From GH45 sp046704385 (GTDB taxonomy: Bacteria > Bacteroidota > Bacteroidia > Bacteroidales > SZUA-534), in contig JBJKSB010000090.1 in NCBI GenBank assembly GCA_046704385.1, positions 36,053 through 100,052 on the forward strand: a stretch of DNA of 64,000 nt, given 5' to 3'. The notes beneath the pieces are model-generated. The model made no database searches. It worked only from the letters and a program-made list of their open reading frames with translations, and was not told the DNA's origin. Positions 35,885 through 44,330 of this stretch are shown here, piece by piece; position 1 is the stretch's first letter, and every line of letters starts with the position of its first letter. The position numbers and the translations under genes are program-made.

Positions 35885-38800
35885 TTAATTGGCAGAATTA
35901 TTATCCTCATCAGGTATCTTTACATCCTCGGGCTTTGTAGCTGATTCGCGATGAAAAATTTTCTGCAAAAGCTCATCAAAATTGTTAAAATCCTCGGTGT
36001 AAAAAATGCCTATGCCCTGGGTATATGGACCGTGACTGTATGTAATGTCGTTGTTGAGTTTTTGAAAGGCTCTTAAACGGATATTACCTTTGCGGTTAAC
36101 CTTATATTCCAATTGAAAGTCGGTGGTATACGGATTATTTGTTAACAGCCGTTGGTTTTCGCTATAACCTACATTTCCATTAAAAAGTACCCGGTCGTTA
36201 AATAAATTGTATGAAAGGGCAACCTCGTACTCCTGCTGGGTATTTTCGTCACCCGGACGATATACAAACCCCAAATCAAAATCATTTGATATTTTTGAAA
36301 GCCAGTTGGTTAATTGATTGGAAAGCAATTCACTGGCAGTGGTTGCAGTCAAATCCACACCCGTATTGCTATTGGTCATGCCTGTTTGATATGCGGTAAG
36401 TGATGTGAACCGGTTCAACAATAATAATGAGATAACCTGTTTGTTTAAGTCCTCCTCAGGAAGGCTGTTTAATTGATCAATAGCCTCGTCATTAGTAGCC
36501 GACGGGACATTAACTGCAAATTTTATCAATGGGTTTACCAGTTTCCCCGACATTAATAAATGGGTGTTAACCTCAACCCTTTTTTCCTTGTCATTTACAT
36601 CAAGGGTCAAGTCGTATACTGAAGCTTTTCGTACCTTATAAATAGCATCCAGGTTTATGTCGGCATCCAGAGGTGCACCGGTCCAGCTGATTGAACTTCC
36701 TTGCTGAATTTCCAGTCTTTTATTAATTACATTTTGCAGCGTGAATGTAAAATCACCTTTAGTAATATTGTAATCACCATACATATTAAAATCAGGACCC
36801 AATGATTCCAGCGTTAAATGTGCGAAACCATTGGCACGCAGTCTGTCACCAATTCGTGGGTCGAATAAAATCTGGACTTCAATATCAGGAGTCACATTTA
36901 AATCCATATGAAGATTAGTTACTGCTGATGGTTGTACAATGGTGTTTTGGATGTTTTTATTATCACTTCCATTTCCATTATTTTTTGCAGCATCAAAATG
37001 ATTTACAAATTCAACAAAATCATTGTCTTTTATATCACCTTTGCCTTCAAGAGGGATCATTATAAACGATGGACTCTCTGTTTTTGCCACAATATTTATA
37101 TCCACAATATTGTCAGGACCAGTTATTTCAACATAACCAGAACCATACATGGTTCCATAATAGTATGGGCTGTCTTTACTTTTTAAGTCGATAGCCAGTA
37201 TTTTTGGAGATTCAATTTTGAGACCATAAAAGAAATCGCGAAAGTAGTTGTGCCATATTCGTCCACTTAACGTAAGACTGTCTTTATCGACATCGAAAGC
37301 TGTTACGTTATTAAAAACGATATCATGCTTTTCGAAAAATACAGAGTCGTTAAAAGTGTAAAATACATTTGTGGGTGCAAGCAAAAGTCTTGCATGATCG
37401 GCATATACACTTCCTTTCCAACTGGGATTGGTTAAATCACCATAAACTTTAATTTTTCCTTCGAGGGTACCTTCAACCTTATCAAAAGTGGGCTCCAAAA
37501 AAGGCTGTAGTACTTTAAATGGTTGCTTATTAAAATAAGTATCTACATCAATCTGCTTTTTAGCTGGTGAAATTGTCCCGTTGAAACCAAAAGATTCAAC
37601 GCCGTGATTAATTGACCTCGCATGGACAATCAGGCTTTTATTAGGTGCATCCCATTTTGTTCTCAGTCTTGTATCACCAATTAATTCGTCATTTAACGAC
37701 AGGTTTTCAATAAAAAAATCAGAATTAATTTTTACTTCTTTTTTGATATCTCTAATCAATGTTGTTCCAGTTATCCTACCCCCGAAAAGCAGATGATCAT
37801 TTTTAAGCAATACATTTAGATGATCCATGCTCACATCATCAAGAATCAGGCTGATACTGTCATTTGGATTATCCGACAACACGCCTCCCATATACCAGCT
37901 TGAAATTCCATTGTCAATTTTCAGATTGTGAAAAGCAATGCCTGATGAATCTCGCTGAATAACTCCTTTACTTAAATACCAGAGGGTATCGAGCACAATA
38001 ATATTACTTGGATAAATATCGAACCGAAGATTTGGTTTTGAAGGATTTGAACTGTGTGTCAGAGTTAGCAATGAATTAATGTTACCACTGTAATTTAAAT
38101 CGAGCCAATTGTTCCAGTTAAAATTAGTTCGGATACTATCGTTAAAAATTGTTGAACTGACACTGAAATTCTTCAAACTATTGTTTTGAAAATAATTGAA
38201 TTCTTTTGAAGTCAGGTTTACAGATATCTGGTTATTTCGGGTAAAAGCTTTTATACCAAAATTATTCATTTTCCTCCCGTTGTACTCAATCTGTCCTGAT
38301 GAACATGTCAGATTTATGGTTTGACTGCTGTCCTTGAATTCACCGTAAACATAAGTTCCCGGTGAAATTCGCAAATTTGGAACCAGCAGTTCAGTAATGG
38401 GGTGAGGATAATTGGCAATTAAGTCAAAGGAAAATTCATTATTGTATTCGAATTTTTTTGGAGTTATTCCCAGCGACGGTAAATAATTGTTGAGCAAGGT
38501 TTTAAAACTTCGTACCAGTGTCAATGAATTATAGCGTCCAACAATGTGAGCCTCAGCATATTCTGAATAAAAATGAAGTTCTTTACCTTGTTCAATCTGC
38601 CGTGAAGTAATTAAAATACTATCGGTGGCAAAATAATTGGTATCATAAAAATAATATAAATCAGACACCTGAAGTTCACCTTCGGAATTATCGATAGTAT
38701 TACCCTGAAAATCAGCTTTAACCACAAAAGAAAGATTTGCCAGCGAATCTTTTGTATTTAAACCCAATCCTACCAGATTGGCATAATATACGTTTAGTAA

Positions 38801-40309
38801 AAAGTCATACGAAGGCAGTGTATCCATTTTTATTGTACCGTCAAAATCAAACCTCAAATCAGGATCGAATGACGATATCCGTCCTACAAATCTTTCATTG
38901 TCTATATTTCCTGAGATACCTATTGAATCTAAACTCCGGTGATTAAATTCAATATGTTTTATCTGTCCGGTTAAATCGAAATTGCTTCCTTCAGTTTCCG
39001 AGTAATAGCCTTTTCCGGTTAAATCAAATGCCACCTCATTCAAATACTTGTTTTTTAATAAAGGTTCAATGTATAGTGGGTCTGATTGTATATTCCCATC
39101 AATAAGAATTTTATCGTTTTGAGGATTTCGTTTTAGCGTAACATTGGTGGCTAATTGTCCAAGGGGAGAAGACAACCTGCCTTTATTAAACAAGTTATAA
39201 TAGTTTCCGTTTACAATTCCCGAGTACGAAATGTTTTGAATATCCAATATCTGGCGGGGGATCAGGCTCGAGTCCCTTTTAAGAACTTCGGTAAAAAAAT
39301 GGGTTAAATCAGATTTATTGATATAAAAATTCTGAATGTCAAAATTGTAATTAATATTCTCAGGATCACTATAATTCAGGATATTAAAATCGCACATTAA
39401 ATTACTCTCTCTACCGGTACTTAATTTAATTGATTTTCCCTGCATGTTGTTCAGGTTACCATTTATCTGACCAGAAAAATTTATGACATCATTAATCGTT
39501 TTAAGCTTTGGAATTATAATCGAAAAATCGCTTGAAATAATTTTTGATGAGCTTACATCAGCTATGAAAGTAAAGGGAATATGCTTTGTTTTATTCGGAA
39601 TATTTAAACTGGCACTATTAATATTAAGAAATGAATTATCTGTTAAAAAATGAAAATGATCAATTCTTAATTGATCCCGTTTTTTAATAATATTGGTAGT
39701 AAGCGAGTTTATAAAATGCTTTCGGTTCAGTTGGGTCTCAAACTGGTTTAGTTTTAACTGCTGCTGTAACGAATCAACCTCAATATCAGCAGCTCTTAAT
39801 TTAACTTCGTCAAAAAACAAAACTTCCGAATTCAGAGCTGTATAACTGACAGCACTGTTCTGAACAGAAAATTTATCACAATTGATTTGCCAGGTAAACG
39901 GTTTTGAGTCATGGTTATTCCAATTATCAATAATAAACGAATAATTAAACAGGCTGTCAATGTTTTGGTATATTTTACTTTGGAGATGTTGGATATTCAA
40001 CTCATTAATCGAAATTTTATGACTGTTCAGATCAATATCATTAATACCAGCTTCAATCCTGTTAATGTAAAGCAAGGTATCATTATTCTGGTCTCCAACA
40101 AAAAGGTCGCGTATAATCAGGCTTCGGTTAAAACCATAGCGTATTCTTCCAACTTGTATTTCAGTTCCCAACTTATCAGAAAGATTCTTTAACAATTTTT
40201 TAGCCATTACAGTTTGAATGGCCGGGCTGCGGAAAGCTGTCCAAAAGGTTAATATTAAACCTGTTAATACAAGAATTATGATAGCTAATATTTTAGCAGT
40301 TTTTTTAAT
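35885..40309 (-). CDS. tamB: TamB-like translocation and assembly module protein (DUF490)
   Basis: This very large envelope protein of AsmA/TamB type spans the periplasm and helps lipid transfer or outer-membrane protein assembly. The first ATG (40207) gives 1440 residues, mostly beta-strands, with the DUF490/TamB C-terminal domain (about 950-1400). That ATG is probably not the true start. The 34 codons upstream, in frame to 40309, encode a positively charged stretch, a hydrophobic helix, then FWTAFRSPAIQTVMAKKL, which is the usual TamB N-terminal anchor. No ATG, GTG or TTG exists in that stretch before a stop; an ATT at 40309 or a miscounted A-run (AAAAAAA nearby) are the options. It is divergent from tsaD. 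Confidence 0.88.
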   Translation of the reverse strand: MKKTAKILAIIILVLTGLILTFWTAFRSPAIQTVMAKKLLKNLSDKLGTEIQVGRIRYGFNRSLIIRDLFVGDQNNDTLLYINRIEAGINDIDLNSHKISINELNIQHLQSKIYQNIDSLFNYSFIIDNWNNHDSKPFTWQINCDKFSVQNSAVSYTALNSEVLFFDEVKLRAADIEVDSLQQQLKLNQFETQLNRKHFINSLTTNIIKKRDQLRIDHFHFLTDNSFLNINSASLNIPNKTKHIPFTFIADVSSSKIISSDFSIIIPKLKTINDVINFSGQINGNLNNMQGKSIKLSTGRESNLMCDFNILNYSDPENINYNFDIQNFYINKSDLTHFFTEVLKRDSSLIPRQILDIQNISYSGIVNGNYYNLFNKGRLSSPLGQLATNVTLKRNPQNDKILIDGNIQSDPLYIEPLLKNKYLNEVAFDLTGKGYYSETEGSNFDLTGQIKHIEFNHRSLDSIGISGNIDNERFVGRISSFDPDLRFDFDGTIKMDTLPSYDFLLNVYYANLVGLGLNTKDSLANLSFVVKADFQGNTIDNSEGELQVSDLYYFYDTNYFATDSILITSRQIEQGKELHFYSEYAEAHIVGRYNSLTLVRSFKTLLNNYLPSLGITPKKFEYNNEFSFDLIANYPHPITELLVPNLRISPGTYVYGEFKDSSQTINLTCSSGQIEYNGRKMNNFGIKAFTRNNQISVNLTSKEFNYFQNNSLKNFSVSSTIFNDSIRTNFNWNNWLDLNYSGNINSLLTLTHSSNPSKPNLRFDIYPSNIIVLDTLWYLSKGVIQRDSSGIAFHNLKIDNGISSWYMGGVLSDNPNDSISLILDDVSMDHLNVLLKNDHLLFGGRITGTTLIRDIKKEVKINSDFFIENLSLNDELIGDTRLRTKWDAPNKSLIVHARSINHGVESFGFNGTISPAKKQIDVDTYFNKQPFKVLQPFLEPTFDKVEGTLEGKIKVYGDLTNPSWKGSVYADHARLLLAPTNVFYTFNDSVFFEKHDIVFNNVTAFDVDKDSLTLSGRIWHNYFRDFFYGLKIESPKILAIDLKSKDSPYYYGTMYGSGYVEITGPDNIVDINIVAKTESPSFIMIPLEGKGDIKDNDFVEFVNHFDAAKNNGNGSDNKNIQNTIVQPSAVTNLHMDLNVTPDIEVQILFDPRIGDRLRANGFAHLTLESLGPDFNMYGDYNITKGDFTFTLQNVINKRLEIQQGSSISWTGAPLDADINLDAIYKVRKASVYDLTLDVNDKEKRVEVNTHLLMSGKLVNPLIKFAVNVPSATNDEAIDQLNSLPEEDLNKQVISLLLLNRFTSLTAYQTGMTNSNTGVDLTATTASELLSNQLTNWLSKISNDFDLGFVYRPGDENTQQEYEVALSYNLFNDRVLFNGNVGYSENQRLLTNNPYTTDFQLEYKVNRKGNIRLRAFQKLNNDITYSHGPYTQGIGIFYTEDFNNFDELLQKIFHRESATKPEDVKIPDEDNNSAN

Positions 40310-40430
40310 ACTTTTGAGCCTTTAATTGTTATCAGAATGCTTCCCTATTATTTTTGGAAGCGCAAAATTAATTAAATGCTTAAATATAAGCAGAAAAGAT
40401 GCCAATTATTTGGTAGTAAATGACATTTTT

Positions 40431-41450
40431 ATGAGCATCAATATATTAGGGATAGAATCATCGTGCGATGACACGTCGGCTGCCGTAATAAGCGACGGAG
40501 TTATAAAATCGAACTATATTGCAAATCAGGAAGTGCATAAAAAATATGGAGGTGTAGTGCCTGAACTCGCATCAAGAGCACACCAGCAAAATATTATTCC
40601 TGTTATTGATGCAGCACTTAAACAAGCCGGGATGATTCCCGATGATATAACTGCTGTTGCCTTTACCAGGGGACCTGGTTTATTGGGTTCGCTATTAGTC
40701 GGGAGTTCCTTTGCTAAAGGTTTTTCGCTGGCCCAAAATATTCCTATGATTGAGGTGAATCACTTGCAGGGGCATGTTTTGGCCCATTTTATCAAAGAAC
40801 ATGAGAATGATACCGATCAACCCGGTTTTCCATTTCTATGCTTGTTGGTTTCGGGAGGAAATTCACAACTAATTATGGTAAAAAACCATCTCGAAATGGA
40901 AGTAGTAGGAACTACCATTGATGATGCTGCCGGCGAGGCATTCGATAAATGCGCCAAGGTAATGAATTTACCCTATCCGGGTGGACCCTTGATTGATAAG
41001 CTTGCAAAAGAAGGGGATTCATCGAAAATCACACTTGCAAAACCCCGCATTGATGGTTACAACTATAGTTTTAGCGGACTCAAAACCAGTTTTTTATATC
41101 ATATTCGTGATCATATAAAGGTTAACCCTGATTATATTGAAGAAAACAAAGCCGACCTGTGCGCCGCCCTTCAAAAAACCATTATTGATATTTTAATGCA
41201 AAAACTTGATAAAGTAGTAAAAGACCTTAAAATAAAGGAGGTGGCTGTTGCAGGCGGAGTTAGTGCCAACTCGGGTTTACGCCAGGCATTACTGGATTAT
41301 GGAGTTAAGCGAAAAGTTAAAATTCATATTCCAAAATTTGCATATACTACCGATAATGCAGCCATGATTGCAATTACAGGATACCACAAATACCTGAGGG
41401 GTGAATTTGCATCATTAGATGTTACGCCCCTGGCCAGGTTTGGGATTTGA
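40431..41450 (+). CDS. tsaD: tRNA N6-threonylcarbamoyladenosine transferase TsaD
   Basis: TsaD is the catalytic subunit that places the threonylcarbamoyl group on adenosine 37 of ANN-decoding tRNAs, a near-universal step. The 339-residue product starts MSINILGIESSCDDTSAAV and contains the metal-binding HLQGH motif, the PELASRAHQQNI stretch, VSGGNSQL, and FDKCAKVMNLPYPGGP. I use the ATG at 40431; the frame is open 35 codons further upstream, but those residues are not family-like. It is divergent from tamB, an arrangement I recall as recurrent in this phylum. The partners TsaB, TsaC and TsaE are not in the window. Confidence 0.97.
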   Translation: MSINILGIESSCDDTSAAVISDGVIKSNYIANQEVHKKYGGVVPELASRAHQQNIIPVIDAALKQAGMIPDDITAVAFTRGPGLLGSLLVGSSFAKGFSLAQNIPMIEVNHLQGHVLAHFIKEHENDTDQPGFPFLCLLVSGGNSQLIMVKNHLEMEVVGTTIDDAAGEAFDKCAKVMNLPYPGGPLIDKLAKEGDSSKITLAKPRIDGYNYSFSGLKTSFLYHIRDHIKVNPDYIEENKADLCAALQKTIIDILMQKLDKVVKDLKIKEVAVAGGVSANSGLRQALLDYGVKRKVKIHIPKFAYTTDNAAMIAITGYHKYLRGEFASLDVTPLARFGI

Positions 41451-41512
41451 GTTAATACCTTTTGTTTCTTTTTGCTTAAAATTTTTAGGTCTTGGTAGGC
41501 GGCGTTTGGTTT

Positions 41513-41557
41513 AATAACGACGACCTGTCCTCCTTCGTCGGACGAGGTCGTGTTATT
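41513..41557. repeat. hairpin-forming repeat after tsaD
   Basis: AATAACGACGACCTGTCC (41513-41530) pairs with GGACGAGGTCGTGTTATT (41540-41557) with small bulges. A third, inverted piece of the same motif lies at 41601-41623. It may act as a tsaD terminator, but it lacks a T-run. Confidence 0.6.
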
Positions 41558-41675
41558 TGAAACGCGATACTCCTAAATTAACTCGACATCGTATGAGGTA
41601 CGAAGACAGGTCGACGTTAATAAAAGGAAGTACATTGATGATTCAATATTTCGACTAATGATCTGATTTGATGAC

Positions 41676-42581
41676 CTAAAACAGCCCGTCTACCGATAAA
41701 TATCGTTCACCTGTGTCATAATTGAAAGTAAGTACTTTTTTACCATTTAATTCGGGCAATTTTTTTGCTATGGCAGCTAGTGAGGCTCCACTGGAAATAC
41801 CCACAAATAAACCTTCGTATTTTGCTGCTTTTTGAGCAAATTCGTACGATTCCTCCTTACCAATGGTAATAGTCCCGTCGAGCAAACTGGTATTCAGGTT
41901 TTTGGGGATAAAGCCAGCACCAATTCCCTGAATAGGATGAGGCCCAGAAGTACCTCCGCTTATAACAGGTGATTGTTCCGGTTCAACTGCATAAACTTTT
42001 AACTGAGGCCATTTTTCTTTCAATACTTTGGCAACTCCACTTATATGACCGCCTGATCCGACTCCGCTTACCAAATAATCGATACCTTCAGGAAAATCAG
42101 CCAATATTTCAAGTGCTGTGGTTGCACTGTGAATATCGGGATTTGCCGGGTTTTCAAACTGCATTGGCATCCATCCGTTTAGTTCCTTTTGAAGTTCAGC
42201 AGCCTTTTCAATGGAGCCTCTCATACCTTGTTCACGAGGCGTAAGCACCAGTTCTGCACCATAAGCTTTTACCAGTTTTCGGCGTTCAACACTCATCGAC
42301 TCAGGCATAACCAGAATTAGTCGGTAACCTTTTACAGCAGCCACCATTGCCAGACCTATTCCGGTATTACCCGATGTGGGTTCAATAATTACCGAATCAC
42401 TTTTCAATAATCCTTTGGCTTCAGCATCCTCGATCATCGACAGTGCAATACGATCTTTAATACTTCCTCCCGGATTTTGTTTTTCCAATTTTACCCATAC
42501 CTCGGTATCTTCACTAAATATCCGGTTTATTTTTACTACCGGTGTTTTTCCTATTAATTCTAAGATGTTATTTGCTTTCAT
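41676..42581 (-). CDS. cysK: cysteine synthase A (O-acetylserine sulfhydrylase)
   Basis: This PLP enzyme of 301 residues makes cysteine from O-acetylserine and sulfide. The cofactor lysine is Lys42 in PGGSIKDRIALSM. The phosphate and substrate loops are PTSGNTGIG (68-76) and GVGSGGHISG, and GISSGAS lies near the C-terminus. Length and motifs fit CysK. It is the second gene of a cysE-cysK unit on the minus strand, 140 bp after cysE with two hairpins in the gap. It would be under the same control as cysE if transcripts read through. Confidence 0.95.
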   Translation of the reverse strand: MKANNILELIGKTPVVKINRIFSEDTEVWVKLEKQNPGGSIKDRIALSMIEDAEAKGLLKSDSVIIEPTSGNTGIGLAMVAAVKGYRLILVMPESMSVERRKLVKAYGAELVLTPREQGMRGSIEKAAELQKELNGWMPMQFENPANPDIHSATTALEILADFPEGIDYLVSGVGSGGHISGVAKVLKEKWPQLKVYAVEPEQSPVISGGTSGPHPIQGIGAGFIPKNLNTSLLDGTITIGKEESYEFAQKAAKYEGLFVGISSGASLAAIAKKLPELNGKKVLTFNYDTGERYLSVDGLF

Positions 42582-42630
42582 TTTCTTTATTTTTAATTAC
42601 TTGTATCTTGTTTCTGTATTCAAGCTGTTT

Positions 42631-42661
42631 AGCGGCATTTCGACTGCGCTCAATGGCCGCT
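42631..42661. repeat. REP-like hairpin in the cysE-cysK gap
   Basis: AGCGGCATT pairs with AATGGCCGCT around a TCGACTGCGCTC centre that matches the repeat at 28532-28552. Confidence 0.6.
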
Positions 42662-42696
42662 GTTTTCAATGATTGCTGTTTTTCGTACTACCCAAA

Positions 42697-42718
42697 GGTT
42701 GCTAAAGTCGAAGCAACC
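42697..42718. repeat. small hairpin just after cysE
   Basis: GGTTGCT (42697-42703) pairs with AGCAACC (42712-42718). It lies 4 bp downstream of the cysE stop on the minus strand. It could modulate read-through to cysK but has no T-run. Confidence 0.5.
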
Positions 42719-42721
42719 GAA

Positions 42722-43552
42722 TTATATCACAAAATCAATCACATTCGCGTATTCAGGGTTCTTATTTTTTACATAAACCTCACTTTTATTCAGTACAAGA
42801 CTATAGGCCTCAACGCCTTCAGTCAGCCATACATTACCCCCAATAACAGAATCGTGACCTATTATTGTTTTGCCACCAAGAATAGTCGATCCGGCGTAAA
42901 TGGTAACATTATCTTCAATACTCGGATGACGCTTTTTACCAGCCTTATCTTTAGCTACACTTAAAGCGCCAAGTGTTACGCCCTGATATATTTTTACATT
43001 ATTGCCAATATGTGTGGTTTCACCAACTACTATCCCGGTGCCATGATCGATGCAAAACGATTCACCAATGTTGGCACCGGCATTGATATCAATTCCGGTT
43101 TCTTTGTGAGCATTCTCACTAAACAAACGGGGCAAAATAGGAATATTCAGCTGGTATAATTCATGGGCTATCCGGTAAACGCAAATAGCAAAAAACCCCG
43201 GATAACTTACAATAACTTCTTCAATAGATTCTGCAGCCGGATCGCCTTCGTAAATAGCATTGGCATCTTTAAGCAATAAGTTATATACTTTTTCAAACTG
43301 GTTAATAAACTTCAATGTCAATTTTTCAGCTTCCTCACGGCTGTAATTTACCGATTCCAGTATTGATTGTGTTTTTTTTGTAATTAATTCAAACTCGAGC
43401 GGGATATCGACACACTCTTTTTTGCTTAAAATAGGAAACAATAGCTCCATAATATCACGAAGTAAATCGTAACTCTGCTTAATTTTAGGAACCTTACCTT
43501 TGGCATTATTCCTGAATTGTCCAATTTGGACTAAAAAACTTTCTTTATTCAT
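42722..43552 (-). CDS. cysE: serine O-acetyltransferase
   Basis: This 276-residue left-handed beta-helix acetyltransferase makes O-acetylserine from serine and acetyl-CoA, the committed step to cysteine. The N-terminal helical region (about 1-115) leads into the hexapeptide-repeat domain (about 150-250), with catalytic Asp155 and His170 in IDHGTG, then GNNVKIYQGVTLGA. The N-terminus is of the longer type common in Bacteroidota. The start codon lies 8 bp after the U-tract of a strong terminator, itself preceded by a Cys-rich leader ORF and a consensus promoter, so expression must depend on antitermination. cysK follows on the same strand. Confidence 0.95.
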   Translation of the reverse strand: MNKESFLVQIGQFRNNAKGKVPKIKQSYDLLRDIMELLFPILSKKECVDIPLEFELITKKTQSILESVNYSREEAEKLTLKFINQFEKVYNLLLKDANAIYEGDPAAESIEEVIVSYPGFFAICVYRIAHELYQLNIPILPRLFSENAHKETGIDINAGANIGESFCIDHGTGIVVGETTHIGNNVKIYQGVTLGALSVAKDKAGKKRHPSIEDNVTIYAGSTILGGKTIIGHDSVIGGNVWLTEGVEAYSLVLNKSEVYVKNKNPEYANVIDFVI

Positions 43553-43560
43553 CGCATATC

Positions 43561-43593
43561 AAAAAAAAAGACCCTCTCAACTGAAAGGGCCTT
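43561..43593 (-). terminator. attenuator terminator in the cysE leader
   Basis: On the minus strand AAGGCCCTTTC (43593-43583) pairs with GAGAGGGTCTT (43578-43568) around loop AGTT: 11 bp with two G-U pairs. Nine T residues follow (43569-43561, the first ones shared with the stem). It ends 8 bp before the cysE ATG. No minus-strand gene other than the leader ORF precedes it. The leader segment at 43645-43638 (AGGGGGCT) can pair with its 5' arm GGCCCTTT (43591-43584), allowing an antiterminator. Confidence 0.82.
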
Positions 43594-43621
43594 ACGTTAT
43601 ATATTAATTTTATTGTTATTT

Positions 43622-43702
43622 TCAAACGGTACAAAACAGCCCCCTGATTGCTATATACAAACAACAACATTTTGGGTTCATATTTTGCGCTTTATTTACC
43701 AT
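43622..43702 (-). CDS. poly-cysteine leader peptide of the cysE-cysK operon
   Basis: This is a 26-codon ORF with ATG at 43702, or 19 codons if the in-frame ATG at 43681 is used. It encodes three consecutive Cys residues (codons 12-14, all TGT, 43669-43661) and a fourth Cys at codon 24. An A-rich stretch precedes the first ATG, as usual in this phylum. It begins about 12 bases after the likely transcription start of a consensus promoter, and its stop lies 28 bases before an intrinsic terminator in front of cysE. The proposed role is as a cysteine sensor: ribosomes stalled at the Cys codons would leave the antiterminator segment free. The peptide itself need have no function. The architecture is seen in the sequence; the mechanism is inferred. 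Confidence 0.72.
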   Translation of the reverse strand: MVNKAQNMNPKCCCLYIAIRGLFCTV

Positions 43703-43720
43703 TTTTAATGAATTATGATA

Positions 43721-43750
43721 CAAATGTATGAAATTGTTATTAACCAACAA
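43721..43750 (-). promoter_or_regulatory. consensus promoter of the cysE leader
   Basis: On the minus strand TTG (43750-43748), a 19-bp spacer, then TACATTTG (43728-43721) match the Bacteroidota -33/-7 pattern. The expected transcription start is near 43715, giving a leader of about 160 nt before cysE. Confidence 0.75.
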
Positions 43751-44330
43751 CTATTTTCTCACAATTAACAGAAATTTAACATCTGTGTTTAATAAAAACA
43801 CCAGGTTAGATTGTGGGGTAACCATTTTCAGGATCGTGCAGGAATTCACCTGAAACTCGATTTTATCTAAATAATTATCTATGTCACCCATACGAGGTTC
43901 TATCCGGGTTTGTACCTGATTTTGCCAAATTATCGTCACTCTGAGACTTGGTTAAAAATATTCTATTTAAAGCTGGAGATTGACAGTATAAAAAAAATTT
44001 CCGTAGAAGCGATAATCTAAACAAAAAAAAGAAAGCTCCGTAAGAGCGGTAGTTTGGTAAACCGTATCACACAATACAAATGAAAGTTCTGTAGGAACAG
44101 CATTACTATCCGAATTACTAATTTCGTACCTACAAGGTTCGCCTTTTCATTAGTTTTTCATTTTTTAGACATTGCTTACAAAAAAGATTGATTATTTGTA
44201 ACTATTAGCCTACTTTAGCTTCAAATGCTGATAAAACGAATCGTATTTTTGGTACTTAAGCCCCATATCAGTATATCACAAGAATATTAAAAATTTATGT
44301 ATGTTATTCAATAAATCCTTAAAATTAGCA
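43751..44330. repeat. spacer with short hairpin repeats (CCGTAGGAGC family)
   Basis: This spacer between the divergent cysE leader and the M16 gene holds three related elements: TTTCCGTAGAAGCGATA (43998-44014), GCTCCGTAAGAGCGGTAGTTT (44035-44055) and GTTCTGTAGGAACAGCATTA (44086-44105). The last is followed by an ACCTACAAGGT hairpin near 44138. A fourth copy lies at 47534. No gene is supported; a 62-codon minus-strand frame at its left end has no family features. Confidence 0.6.
44244..44251 (+). promoter_or_regulatory. -7 promoter box TATTTTTG upstream of M16 gene
   Basis: Exact TAnnTTTG match 79 bp before the chosen M16 start. The -33 position reads TTC rather than TTG. Confidence 0.45.

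Noticed and set aside
41513..41557. tsaD intrinsic terminator
   Set aside because: The hairpin is strong but 62 bp from the stop, has bulges, lacks a T-run, and a third copy of the motif nearby fits a repeat better.
43561..43750. SAM, cobalamin or other riboswitch as the controller of cysE
   Set aside because: The leader is only about 160 nt, has no kink-turn or multi-helix core, and most of it is an open frame plus one terminator.
43751..43939. 62-codon minus-strand frame upstream of the cysE leader
   Set aside because: It ends at the promoter of the leader and has no conserved-looking content. It also cannot explain the terminator at 43561, because a promoter and the leader ORF lie between.
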